Positions 58,525 through 64,000 of a stretch of 64,000 nt of DNA are shown in pieces. A model generated the notes under the pieces. That model ran no database searches. It was not told the origin of the DNA and worked only from the letters and a program-made list of their open reading frames with translations. The position numbers and the translations under genes are program-made. Each line of letters starts with the position of its first letter. Positions within the stretch are counted from its first letter, which is position 1. This stretch comes from Altererythrobacter sp. (GTDB taxonomy: Bacteria; Pseudomonadota; Alphaproteobacteria; Sphingomonadales; Sphingomonadaceae): NCBI GenBank assembly GCA_017308255.1, contig JAFKFN010000004.1, positions 1-64,000 of the forward strand, read 5' to 3'.

Positions 58525-59132
58525 CGGCCGGGCTGCTCCACGGAAACCGCCGCCTGGCGCTCCACCCAATCGATCAGGGCGTCCAGCTGGATCGCCTGCT
58601 CCGTCGCGGTCAGCCGCCAGTCGAGATCGAGGGGGGAGAGGGTTCGTTCGTCCTCAAGTAGCGGTGCGGTACGACAGATAGGAAGTCGGTTATCGCCGGC
58701 CGCTTCAGCAGCTCCGCCGGCGGTCGCGCCGGTGGCGGGCACCGGCTCTCCACCGCCCGGACCGGCAGCACGCTCTCCGGCGCGTGCGAGCTGGTCGCGC
58801 AAGCGCTGGGCAACAGCGCGAGCATCGGCAAGGCGAGCGCGATAATCAGCCGTGATGGCATCGGTGATCTCCTGCTGTTCGGACTGGACGCGCGCGAGCC
58901 GCTCGGCATCAAGCCGCGCCGCTTCGGCCTGCGCCCGGCGATAAGTTTCCTTGGTGGCTTGATGGGCGGCGCGCTCGTTCAACACATCGGTGGCAAGCTG
59001 GCGGGCGGCATCGTGCCACGTGTCCCGGTCGGCGCTGATCGCGTCCGCCCGCAGCATCAGGGCGACCAGCGCGATCGCCAGCACCAGCGCGGCCGCGCCG
59101 CGAAAGCCGAGGATCTTCCACACCGTCGTCAC
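58521..59132 (-). CDS. Rz: Inner-membrane spanin (Rz-like)
   Basis: 203 residues from a GTG that overlaps the endolysin stop. One N-terminal membrane segment (GAAALVLAIALVALMLRADA) is followed by a long periplasmic coil (NERAAHQATKETYRRAQAEA; QSEQQEITDAITADYRARLA). The tail includes ICRTAPLLEDERT, coded by a copy of the hairpin repeat. With Rz1 it fuses inner and outer membranes at the end of lysis. Confidence 0.82.
   Translation of the reverse strand: MTTVWKILGFRGAAALVLAIALVALMLRADAISADRDTWHDAARQLATDVLNERAAHQATKETYRRAQAEAARLDAERLARVQSEQQEITDAITADYRARLADARAVAQRLRDQLARAGERAAGPGGGEPVPATGATAGGAAEAAGDNRLPICRTAPLLEDERTLSPLDLDWRLTATEQAIQLDALIDWVERQAAVSVEQPGR
58610..58861 (-). CDS. Rz1: Outer-membrane spanin lipoprotein (Rz1-like), nested in Rz
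   Basis: 83 residues in another frame inside Rz. The signal (LIIALALPMLALLPSAC) ends in a lipobox, LPSAC, with Cys21 as the lipid anchor. The mature part is proline-rich ([18 protein letters not shown]), as in Rz1 proteins. Such full nesting is the classic Rz/Rz1 layout. Confidence 0.78.
   Translation of the reverse strand: MPSRLIIALALPMLALLPSACATSSHAPESVLPVRAVESRCPPPARPPAELLKRPAITDFLSVVPHRYLRTNEPSPPSISTGG
58650..58675 (-). repeat. Start-associated hairpin element, copy 6 (inside Rz and Rz1)
   Basis: The form is GTCGTACCGCACCGCTACTT then GAGGAC. Both outer arms differ from the other copies (GTC with GAC) but still pair. It is coding in two frames here and has no nearby start codon. Confidence 0.65.
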
Positions 59133-59782
59133 CGGCCCAACGCCTCCGCGCGATTGAGCCAGCCTTTGAGGAAGCGCTTCTGCGAAGGATCGGCGGCGGC
59201 GATCGCGCGATAGCGGTCCGCCGCCACCTCCCTGAAGGCCGCGATCAGCGCCGGCATGCCGAGCGCCGGATAACCCAGCACCCACAGCAGCGCGGCCAGC
59301 GTCACCTCGCCGATCGCACCGTCGACCTTGAGAAACGCGGGCCTGGTGCGAGCCATGGGCGCTTTGCGAAGGCAGGCATTGATCGCCCGCTGGAGCAGCT
59401 TGCGCGCGGCGGCGATCCCGCCGTTCACCGCCTGATCGAACAGCATCTCGCCGATCGGCTCGGCGAAGCTGTCGGCGTCGAGCCGCTGCCAGAAACAGCG
59501 ATGATAGAGATAGACCGCGTCGCCCCACCTGAGCAGCCGCACGTCGGCACCATCGATATCGCCGTCGAAGTCCAGGTCGAAGTCGGCGAAGCCGTCCGCG
59601 TCCAGGTCGATCGCGCCCTCAGCCTTCAGGAACCGCAGGGAAATACCGTATTTCGTGACACCGCCGCGGTCGGCCGGATAGTCCGCCAGGCCGCCTTCGG
59701 TGACGCGCAACTTGAGCGCCGCCGCGTGATAGCGCCGCGAATAGGCCGTAACCAAAATCTCGGAAGTGTCGCGCCCGTCCAT
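59129..59782 (-). CDS. Endolysin, GH108 family
   Basis: 217 residues. The catalytic Glu29 is in LRVTEGGLADYPADRGGVTK followed by YGISLRFL, the GH108 hallmark. An Asp-rich, EF-hand-like insert (DLDADGFADFDLDFDGDIDG) comes next, then YLYHRCFWQRLDADSF and a PG_binding_3-type C-terminus (RPAFLKVDGAIGEVTLAALL). It cuts the glycan backbone of peptidoglycan. No signal peptide is seen, so it needs a holin. A palindromic operator candidate lies 31 bases upstream. Confidence 0.88.
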   Translation of the reverse strand: MDGRDTSEILVTAYSRRYHAAALKLRVTEGGLADYPADRGGVTKYGISLRFLKAEGAIDLDADGFADFDLDFDGDIDGADVRLLRWGDAVYLYHRCFWQRLDADSFAEPIGEMLFDQAVNGGIAAARKLLQRAINACLRKAPMARTRPAFLKVDGAIGEVTLAALLWVLGYPALGMPALIAAFREVAADRYRAIAAADPSQKRFLKGWLNRAEALGR

Positions 59783-59813
59783 GCACCGGACTTACGGTGC
59801 GGCCGCTCCGCGG

Positions 59814-59839
59814 GGCATGACCGCCATGGCGGCCATCAA
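59814..59839. promoter_or_regulatory. Palindromic repeat before the lysis genes, candidate Mor/C operator, copy 2
   Basis: Identical over 26 bases to 51133-51158. It overlaps the stop codon of the Mor-type gene and sits upstream of the endolysin, the place of the Mu late promoter Plys. Confidence 0.5.
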
Positions 59840-60195
59840 AGGCGCAGGGCGAGCTGGGCGCTGCCTTTGGCGGGCGGGTTGTCCATACGGCGGAATAGCT
59901 TGTTGATCGACGTTTCCGTCATCCCAAGCTTGCCGGCGATCGCAGCGTTGGAATCACCCTGGGCACGGTAGTGGCGGGCGCGGAGCTCGCGGGCAAGAGG
60001 CACGCGAAGCCACGCGTTCGAATAACGGCGGTTCAATCGGGCCGCCCTGTCGGCGCCGATCGCCTGGATGATGGGATGGTCATCGGAGAGTACCGCCGGC
60101 ACATACAGACGCCGGCCGCCGAATGCTTCGGCCAGAGCGATCAGCCCCTTGTCGCCAATCAGCCCGCGCAGGCTTTCGGTGAGCGCTTCGCTCAC
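59836..60195 (-). CDS. mor: Mor-family transcription activator
   Basis: 119 residues from a GTG that overlaps the upstream stop (GTGA). The N-terminal dimerisation part contains GLIALAEAFGGRRLYVPAVL. The C-terminal helix-turn-helix is YRAQGDSNAAIAGKLGMTET followed by SINKLFRR, the Mor/C pattern. In Mu, Mor and C switch on middle and late genes. It is the only such gene in view and lies directly before the lysis block. Confidence 0.88.
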   Translation of the reverse strand: MSEALTESLRGLIGDKGLIALAEAFGGRRLYVPAVLSDDHPIIQAIGADRAARLNRRYSNAWLRVPLARELRARHYRAQGDSNAAIAGKLGMTETSINKLFRRMDNPPAKGSAQLALRL

Positions 60196-60527
60196 AGCAG
60201 CCCGTCCTTCCGGAGCTGCTCGCGCATCAGAGTCGGGATGTCGTCGCCCAGCGGCTGTTCGAGCAACGCCTTCCATACACGCCGAAAGGCCTGGTCGACG
60301 ACGTGCTCAAGAAGCGCGACCCTGTCGCTGTTACGCTTCCGTGCGATCGTCAGCCGCCGGGAGAAGCGGCTGTAGTAATCACGCAGGTGCTTGGGTGCCC
60401 GGCGCCAGCAGCTGCCGCAGATCACTGACTCGCACGGCGGCGCGATCCGTGTCGTGGACCGCTTGCATCCGGGGATGCAGCAAAACACGCGCGGATAGAC
60501 CGGCCGCTCGCGCCTCACCTGCTTCAC
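60192..60527 (-). CDS. Cysteine-rich, probable zinc-binding phage protein
   Basis: 111 residues from a GTG that overlaps the upstream stop. Four or five cysteines are grouped as FCCIPGCKR and CESVICGSCWRR, a likely zinc knuckle. The remainder is basic and helical (RFSRRLTIARKRNSDRVALL). It is probably a nucleic-acid-binding early protein, expressed with mor. Confidence 0.65.
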   Translation of the reverse strand: MKQVRRERPVYPRVFCCIPGCKRSTTRIAPPCESVICGSCWRRAPKHLRDYYSRFSRRLTIARKRNSDRVALLEHVVDQAFRRVWKALLEQPLGDDIPTLMREQLRKDGLL

Positions 60528-60796
60528 CGTCTGCCGTCCTTCGCATCGTCGAACAACGCGATCCACCGCTCGCGCTGATCGGGATCGGACAGCACCGTGG
60601 TCACCGTGCCATGGCGAACGACGAAGGCATGCCGATCCTGCACGACCAGGTAGACCCCACCGCCCGTGGCCTCGGCTGCCGCCGTGGCGCGCGCGATCGA
60701 CTGTCCGATGGCCTCGCGCAGATCCTCGACCGGCAGGCCACAGACACGCTCCAACACCCGCAGCATGGCATGGTCGGAGACACGGGGCGGCGTCAT
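60524..60796 (-). CDS. Small early phage protein, unknown
   Basis: 90 residues. A helical start (DHAMLRVLERVCGLPVEDLR) is followed by a beta part (GGGVYLVVQDRHAFVVRHGT) and the ending RERWIALFDDAKDG. The segment VYLVV-D-HAFVV-HG-TVTTVL recalls small phage proteins of the colicin/RelE-like fold, but this is not a firm assignment. It overlaps both neighbours by 4 bases. Confidence 0.6.
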   Translation of the reverse strand: MTPPRVSDHAMLRVLERVCGLPVEDLREAIGQSIARATAAAEATGGGVYLVVQDRHAFVVRHGTVTTVLSDPDQRERWIALFDDAKDGRR

Positions 60797-61101
60797 CGGG
60801 CCACCTGCCCGGCGGAGGCGGGAGCCATCACGCGGTACAGTCTCACGCCAAACCAGCGCCAGCCACTGAACATGTATTCAGCAAAGAAGGCCTTGCACCG
60901 GGCGTCGCCCGCCCAATCACCGATCTTGGCCGGCACCGCCCACTCCCAGAAGAAGTCGCGCGCGAAATATCGATGCTTTTCGCCGTCGGGGCCTGTCTGA
61001 AATCTGAGGCCGTCGTTGATTATGACCTCAACCCATGTGTCCTCTGGCACAGGCATCAGACCACCCGCATGCCCCGTCCAAGGAGAAGGATAGGCGCTCA
61101 T
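60793..61101 (-). CDS. Early phage protein, unknown
   Basis: 102 residues from the ATG at 61101. It is rich in aromatic residues (RYFARDFFWEWAVPAKIGDW; FFAEYMFSGWRWFGVRLYRV), with a charged start (DTWVEVIINDGLRFQTGPDG). No family recognised. It overlaps its neighbours. Confidence 0.6.
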   Translation of the reverse strand: MSAYPSPWTGHAGGLMPVPEDTWVEVIINDGLRFQTGPDGEKHRYFARDFFWEWAVPAKIGDWAGDARCKAFFAEYMFSGWRWFGVRLYRVMAPASAGQVAR

Positions 61102-61334
61102 GCCCGCGCGTCCTGCATGGGCAACGGCTCGCCGTCCGACGCGATCGGCACGATCGCCGCGCAGAACGCGCACTCGGCGGTGCTGCGCCCCACCCACCAG
61201 TGACCATGGCCGCAGCCGGGGCAGCGGTTGACCTCACCCGGCCGATAGACCGGGTGATAGGCCCGCGCGGCGATGCGCGCGGCCAGCGTTGGCGGAGCCG
61301 TGTGAACGACCGCCAGCTTTGCCCGCGCCCTCAT
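61098..61334 (-). CDS. Zinc-ribbon early phage protein
   Basis: 78 residues from the ATG at 61334. The motif CPGCGHGHWWVGRSTAECAF then C gives CxxC...CxxC, a zinc ribbon. The rest is short and basic. It may be an RNA- or DNA-binding regulator like Com of Mu, which is also a small zinc-finger protein, though Com lies next to mom. Confidence 0.62.
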   Translation of the reverse strand: MRARAKLAVVHTAPPTLAARIAARAYHPVYRPGEVNRCPGCGHGHWWVGRSTAECAFCAAIVPIASDGEPLPMQDARA

Positions 61335-61651
61335 TGCCCCGCTCCAGCGCGTTCCCGCCGCGCCAGCTCCAGCTCCGCTCGCTTGCGCCAGTTCAGCAAC
61401 GCCTGGCGAAGGCCCATCGTGCTGCTCGCCCGATAGCCGGCGAACCGGAAATGCGCTCCGTCCCCCCAGCTGACATGCGCGCCGTGCTCGGCCAGCTTCG
61501 CCGCGGCCAGCTCCTCCACCTCGCGCAGGCGGGTATGCCACGCGCCCCATTCCCGGATCGACTTCGGCCGGGTGGATTCGAGCCGCGCGATCGGCGCGAT
61601 GCCGAGCGTCTCGACGAGGGCGAGCGCCGCCCTGAGATCGACGGCGCTCAC
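61331..61651 (-). CDS. Helical early phage protein, unknown
   Basis: 106 residues from a GTG at 61651 that overlaps the upstream stop. The sequence is helical (AVDLRAALALVETLGIAPIA; REVEELAAAKLAEHGAHVSW), then GAHFRFAGYRASSTMGLRQA. Not recognised. Confidence 0.58.
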   Translation of the reverse strand: MSAVDLRAALALVETLGIAPIARLESTRPKSIREWGAWHTRLREVEELAAAKLAEHGAHVSWGDGAHFRFAGYRASSTMGLRQALLNWRKRAELELARRERAGAGQ

Positions 61652-62088
61652 TTCGCTTCTCCTCTGGAGGGCCAGTCCACACCGCCGGCGATGTTGAAGT
61701 GGGCACCACAGCAATGCGGCGTCGTGCAGGCGATTTCGGCCCCTCGGTGCCAGCGGGCATAGCGGAGCTTGCCGCTGCAGTTGGGGCAATCGATTTCGCC
61801 GCTGGTGTTCAATGGGATGGCGCGAGGTAATGCCTGGACGGCGTTCGCCAATCTCGCCATGGATGCTGCCCGCGCCACCTTCCAGGCCGCGCGCTCGTCA
61901 GCGGTGTACTCCTCGCGCTTCGGACATTCGCCGCGCGGCTCTGGCATGCAGCGGCCCAGCGAGCCGGGCTCACTCATAGCGCAACCGACCGCGCAACGCG
62001 GGCCGCCGCTAAGACCAGGCTCGTAGCTGTAGTGCCGGCAGTGCTTCGTGGCATGCAACGGCGGTTCAAACGAAAGAACGTCGCTCAT
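61648..62088 (-). CDS. Cysteine-rich zinc-binding early phage protein
   Basis: 146 residues. The C-terminal part holds IDCPNCSGKLRYARWHRGAE then IACTTPHCCGAHFNI, a likely zinc ribbon. The N-terminal part has histidines and cysteines (HCRHYSYEPGLSGGPRCAVG). Function unknown. It overlaps gemA by 4 bases. Confidence 0.65.
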   Translation of the reverse strand: MSDVLSFEPPLHATKHCRHYSYEPGLSGGPRCAVGCAMSEPGSLGRCMPEPRGECPKREEYTADERAAWKVARAASMARLANAVQALPRAIPLNTSGEIDCPNCSGKLRYARWHRGAEIACTTPHCCGAHFNIAGGVDWPSRGEAK

Positions 62089-62819
62089 TTCGCGTCATCC
62101 TCTGCTGTCGCCGCATGGGGCGCGGCTTCCCTCAGTTTCCGGCCGAGCGCGGCGGCGAGCCGCTGCATCTCCTCGGCCGCGAACACGCGGGCGCCGTGGC
62201 CCAGCTCGATCCCGCACAGGCGGAAGGCGGCCGTCTCCAGCGACCAGCCATCGGGCGCGACGCCCAGCTCCTTGAGCCGCGCGAGGATGACCTCACACAG
62301 GTGCGAATTGAGCACGATCGGGTGCAGCGGCTTCCCGTCCAGGCCGCGCTGCCGCCATCCGGCGCGCTCGGCCATCGCCTTCAGCGCTTCGATCAGCTTG
62401 TCGCCCTGGCCCTGGCGCATCCACGCCAGGCGCTCGCAGCCCACCTGCCGCGCCGCGAAGGCTTCCAGCGCCTGTTCCGACCGATTGTGGACGACGCCGA
62501 GATGATAGAGCGAGATCCACAACGCCCGCGCCTTGCGCGCCACCGGATGCTGCGCGGTCGGTTTGCCGCCGGCCTTGGGACGCGAGCGGGCGCCTTTAGA
62601 TTTCAGCCACGCGAGCACCATCTCCAACTCGCGATCGCTGCACTCGCGCGCGCTCGTCTTGCCCGTGGTGTTGAGCAGGCCCTGGCGATAATCGTCCTCG
62701 TCCATCGCCAGCGTTTTCCGGTCGATGGCGATCTTCGCCAGCATGGCGCGGCGGTGCTGCATGGCGCGATCGAACTGCGCCGGCCGGGCACGGGCCGCCT
62801 TAGTGACAACGGTTGCCAT
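62085..62819 (-). CDS. gemA: GemA-type regulator (Mu gp16, DUF1018)
   Basis: 244 residues. The central region LAKIAIDRKTLAMDEDDYRQ, GLLNTTGKTSARECSDRELE and MVLAWLKSKG is the DUF1018 signature (D-x-Y-R-x-L-L... GK-S-... L). The C-terminal part is helical. In Mu, GemA alters host gene expression and DNA supercoiling. It overlaps the DnaA-like gene by 20 bases. Confidence 0.88.
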   Translation of the reverse strand: MATVVTKAARARPAQFDRAMQHRRAMLAKIAIDRKTLAMDEDDYRQGLLNTTGKTSARECSDRELEMVLAWLKSKGARSRPKAGGKPTAQHPVARKARALWISLYHLGVVHNRSEQALEAFAARQVGCERLAWMRQGQGDKLIEALKAMAERAGWRQRGLDGKPLHPIVLNSHLCEVILARLKELGVAPDGWSLETAAFRLCGIELGHGARVFAAEEMQRLAAALGRKLREAAPHAATAEDDAK

Positions 62820-63204
62820 TCTGAGCCTCCTTCATGTGAGCGAATGCTGCCGCGAGCCGCGAGCACGCCGAGGCGAACTCGGCATCGTGAAGCCGCAGCC
62901 ACACGGCCTTTTCGTGCAGGTAGATCGCGCTCGTATGGTCGCGGCCGCCGAGCAGGCCGGCGATCAGCGGATAGCTCAGGGGCCGGCCTAGGGACCGGAG
63001 TGCCCACACCACGAACGCCCGCGCCCGAACATAGCGGGGCAGGCGCCGCTGGCCGATCAGATCGTCGACGGTGATGCCGAACCGCTCGGCCGCCACCGGC
63101 AGGATCGCTTCGAGCAGCGCGCGGATTTCGGGCGGACACGCATCTTCCGCCCGCAGGCTCGGTTGCGCCGGCATCGGCCGCAGGCGATCGGCCGGCAACA
63201 TCAT
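62800..63204 (-). CDS. DnaA domain IV-like protein
   Basis: 134 residues. The pattern FGITVDDLIGQRRLPRYVRA, RAFVVWALRSLGRPLSYPLI and AGLLGGRDHTSAIYLHEKAV is that of the DnaA DNA-binding domain, including the signature GRDHTSAI. No AAA+ part is present, so it can bind DnaA boxes but not load helicase. In a transposing phage it may compete with or redirect host DnaA. It overlaps both neighbours. Confidence 0.8.
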   Translation of the reverse strand: MMLPADRLRPMPAQPSLRAEDACPPEIRALLEAILPVAAERFGITVDDLIGQRRLPRYVRARAFVVWALRSLGRPLSYPLIAGLLGGRDHTSAIYLHEKAVWLRLHDAEFASACSRLAAAFAHMKEAQNGNRCH

Positions 63205-63356
63205 TGCCCACCGCCGAGCACGGCAAAGCCGAGCAGGTTTACCGCGCCGATCGCCAGCACCAGAGCCCCGAGCGCCAGCTCGCGTCGGGCAGCGCCGGTG
63301 CCGAACTCGGCGTCGTATTCGGCGCGCTTTCGCCGGATCATGTCGAGCGCGCTCAC
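63201..63356 (-). CDS. Tiny membrane protein
   Basis: 51 residues from a GTG that overlaps the upstream stop. The first half is charged (ALDMIRRKRAEYDAEFGTG). The second is one membrane span (LALGALVLAIGAVNLLGFAV). Ends LGGGQ. Overlap of start and stop on both sides supports it. No family recognised. Confidence 0.6.
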   Translation of the reverse strand: MSALDMIRRKRAEYDAEFGTGAARRELALGALVLAIGAVNLLGFAVLGGGQ

Positions 63357-63703
63357 TGCGCCCGCTCCCGAGGCCGCAGGTGTACGGCGATGAACGCCGC
63401 GTCGGCCGCGATCAGCTCATCTGCTTGCGGCCTGATCTTGCGGAAGCCGAGCGCATCGTAACTGCGAACACCGAACCGGCTGAACCGGAGCATCTGCAAG
63501 CCGCTCTCTCCGATGAAGACGGCACGCACGATGTCGCGATCAGCAAAGTTCGGGCCGGGGCCTTCGCGCCCGTCGCGGGTGCGGTACCAGGGGCCGGGAT
63601 GGACGCACTCAGCCAGGTCGCCCGGCTGCCAGTCCTCCGCCGAATCCGGCGGCGTGGCCGTCTTGCCGCAGCGCCGGCCGAAGATGCGGAACACGCGGCT
63701 CAT
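63353..63703 (-). CDS. Early phage protein, unknown
   Basis: 116 residues. Features are RRCGKTATPPDSAEDWQPGD, LAECVHPGPWYRTRDGREGP and GFRKIRPQADELIAADAAFI. The W-x-PGDLAECV...PGPW pattern recurs in small phage and prophage proteins of unknown role and looks like an SH3-type beta barrel. It overlaps both neighbours by 4 bases. Confidence 0.62.
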   Translation of the reverse strand: MSRVFRIFGRRCGKTATPPDSAEDWQPGDLAECVHPGPWYRTRDGREGPGPNFADRDIVRAVFIGESGLQMLRFSRFGVRSYDALGFRKIRPQADELIAADAAFIAVHLRPRERAQ

Positions 63704-63873
63704 GACTGGAAGGCCCGCATGGCGGCGTCCGCCTCGTCGGCCGCGCGCTCAAGCAAATCGGCGGCCTCGCGGAGACACCGCGCACCAGAGCGGAACGCGC
63801 CGTCATCGACATAGACGCCAGCCAGCTCGACCTTCTCGAAAGCAAGGTCGGTGAGCGAAACCGGCCCGCTCAT
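63700..63873 (-). CDS. Small helical phage protein
   Basis: 57 residues: MSGPVSLTDLAFEKVELAGV, YVDDGAFRSGARCLREAADL, and a final helix LLERAADEADAAMRAFQS. It overlaps both neighbours by 4 bases (ATGA). No family recognised. Confidence 0.62.
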   Translation of the reverse strand: MSGPVSLTDLAFEKVELAGVYVDDGAFRSGARCLREAADLLERAADEADAAMRAFQS

Positions 63874-64000
63874 GCCGCCACCCCGCGCGCGGTGCGCTGT
63901 GCCCAGGCATCCTGAACGTGGCTTACTGCCAGTTCTTCCTTGCCGGCGGCAGCGATCATGTGCGCCATCTCCAGCGTGAAGGTCGCCTCGCGCAGGGCAC
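63870..64000 (-). CDS. Early phage gene, C-terminal part only
   Basis: The frame ends ...EATFTLEMAHMIAAAGKEEL then AVSHVQDAWAQRTARGVAA before a TGA that overlaps the next ATG. It is open to the window edge, so the start is outside. Not recognised from 43 residues. Confidence 0.5.
   Translation of the reverse strand, partial: ALREATFTLEMAHMIAAAGKEELAVSHVQDAWAQRTARGVAA

Larger units (their letters stand above)
32689..64000 (-). mobile_element. Mu-like transposable siphovirus prophage, right-hand (late) end inside the window
   Basis: The block carries Mu-type genes in Mu order on one strand: GemA, Mor, endolysin, DUF3486 (gp27), terminase gp28, portal gp29, gp30, gpG, protease/scaffold, major head protein, gp36. 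It has a non-contractile tail (tail tube, frameshifted chaperones, tape measure, tip protein; no sheath). The transposase A and B genes and the early end lie past base 64,000. The late end is placed near 32,689 because Mu-type ends begin with TG, host repeats stop before it and the last phage gene stops at 32,784. The exact end is uncertain by about 100 bases, and no 5-base target duplication can be checked. Confidence 0.88.

Noticed and set aside
1-64000. CRISPR arrays, tRNA or rRNA genes
   Set aside because: No regularly spaced direct repeats of 25-40 bases and no cloverleaf or rRNA-like sequence were seen on either strand.

Overview
The window comes from a high-GC alphaproteobacterium of the Sphingomonadales, most likely Novosphingobium or a close relative. 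The evidence is a bacterial alternative oxidase, a long TonB-dependent receptor with the short plug style common in sphingomonads, FixLJ-type oxygen sensing, and a compact fliE-fliS flagellar operon. The genus is an inference from gene content; no rRNA or tRNA gene is present.

Bases 1-15,700 are host chromosome. An alternative oxidase gene (minus strand) faces a divergent fixL-fixJ pair whose FixL keeps the haem-binding His and the regulatory Arg. A receiver-like protein and a DUF1971 protein lie beside the oxidase. Next come the scars of a deleted cysJ-cysI sulfite reductase operon, fused almost directly to an intact metB-like gene, then small membrane proteins, a 1-Cys peroxiredoxin divergent from a LysR regulator, and a MarR regulator divergent from a TonB-dependent receptor with a promoter/inverted-repeat operator between them. 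Two exported proteins of unknown function and an atypical LuxR/FixJ-type regulator follow.

Bases 15,970-30,880 are one tightly packed minus-strand flagellar operon, read flbD-like sigma-54 activator, fliE, F, G, H, I, J, K, L, M, N, O, P, Q, R, flhB, fliD, fliS. Most neighbours overlap by 4 bases or a little more. A flagellin gene (31,118-32,182, plus strand) runs the other way and ends in a strong intrinsic terminator. The following 500 bases hold REP-like repeats.

From about 32,690 to the right edge lies most of a Mu-like (transposable) prophage with a non-contractile tail, coded almost entirely on the minus strand. In transcription order (right to left): small early genes, a DnaA-domain-IV-like protein, GemA, zinc-ribbon proteins, a Mor-type activator, GH108 endolysin, Rz with Rz1 nested inside, small membrane proteins, DUF3486, terminase (gp28), portal (gp29), gp30 with a probable C-terminal nuclease domain, gpG, protease/scaffold with an internal start, capsid cement, major head protein, FluMu-type protein, a probable Acb2 anti-CBASS sponge, gp36-like, tail terminator, tail tube, frameshifted tail chaperones, tape measure, and a distal tail/peptidase/tip block resembling the gene-transfer-agent order. 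Accessory genes follow at the far end: a 22-residue-repeat fibre-like protein, a secreted DUF1996 protein, an adaptor and a DNA adenine methylase. The transposase genes and the other phage end lie beyond the window.

The most unusual signals are in the prophage. A ~26-base hairpin element recurs six times, three times directly upstream of a start codon with the Shine-Dalgarno in its 3' arm, with paired changes in the stem. A 26-base palindromic repeat sits before both the lysis block and the head block, as expected of a Mor/C-type operator. A GGGAAAC slippery site lies at the tail-chaperone stop codon.
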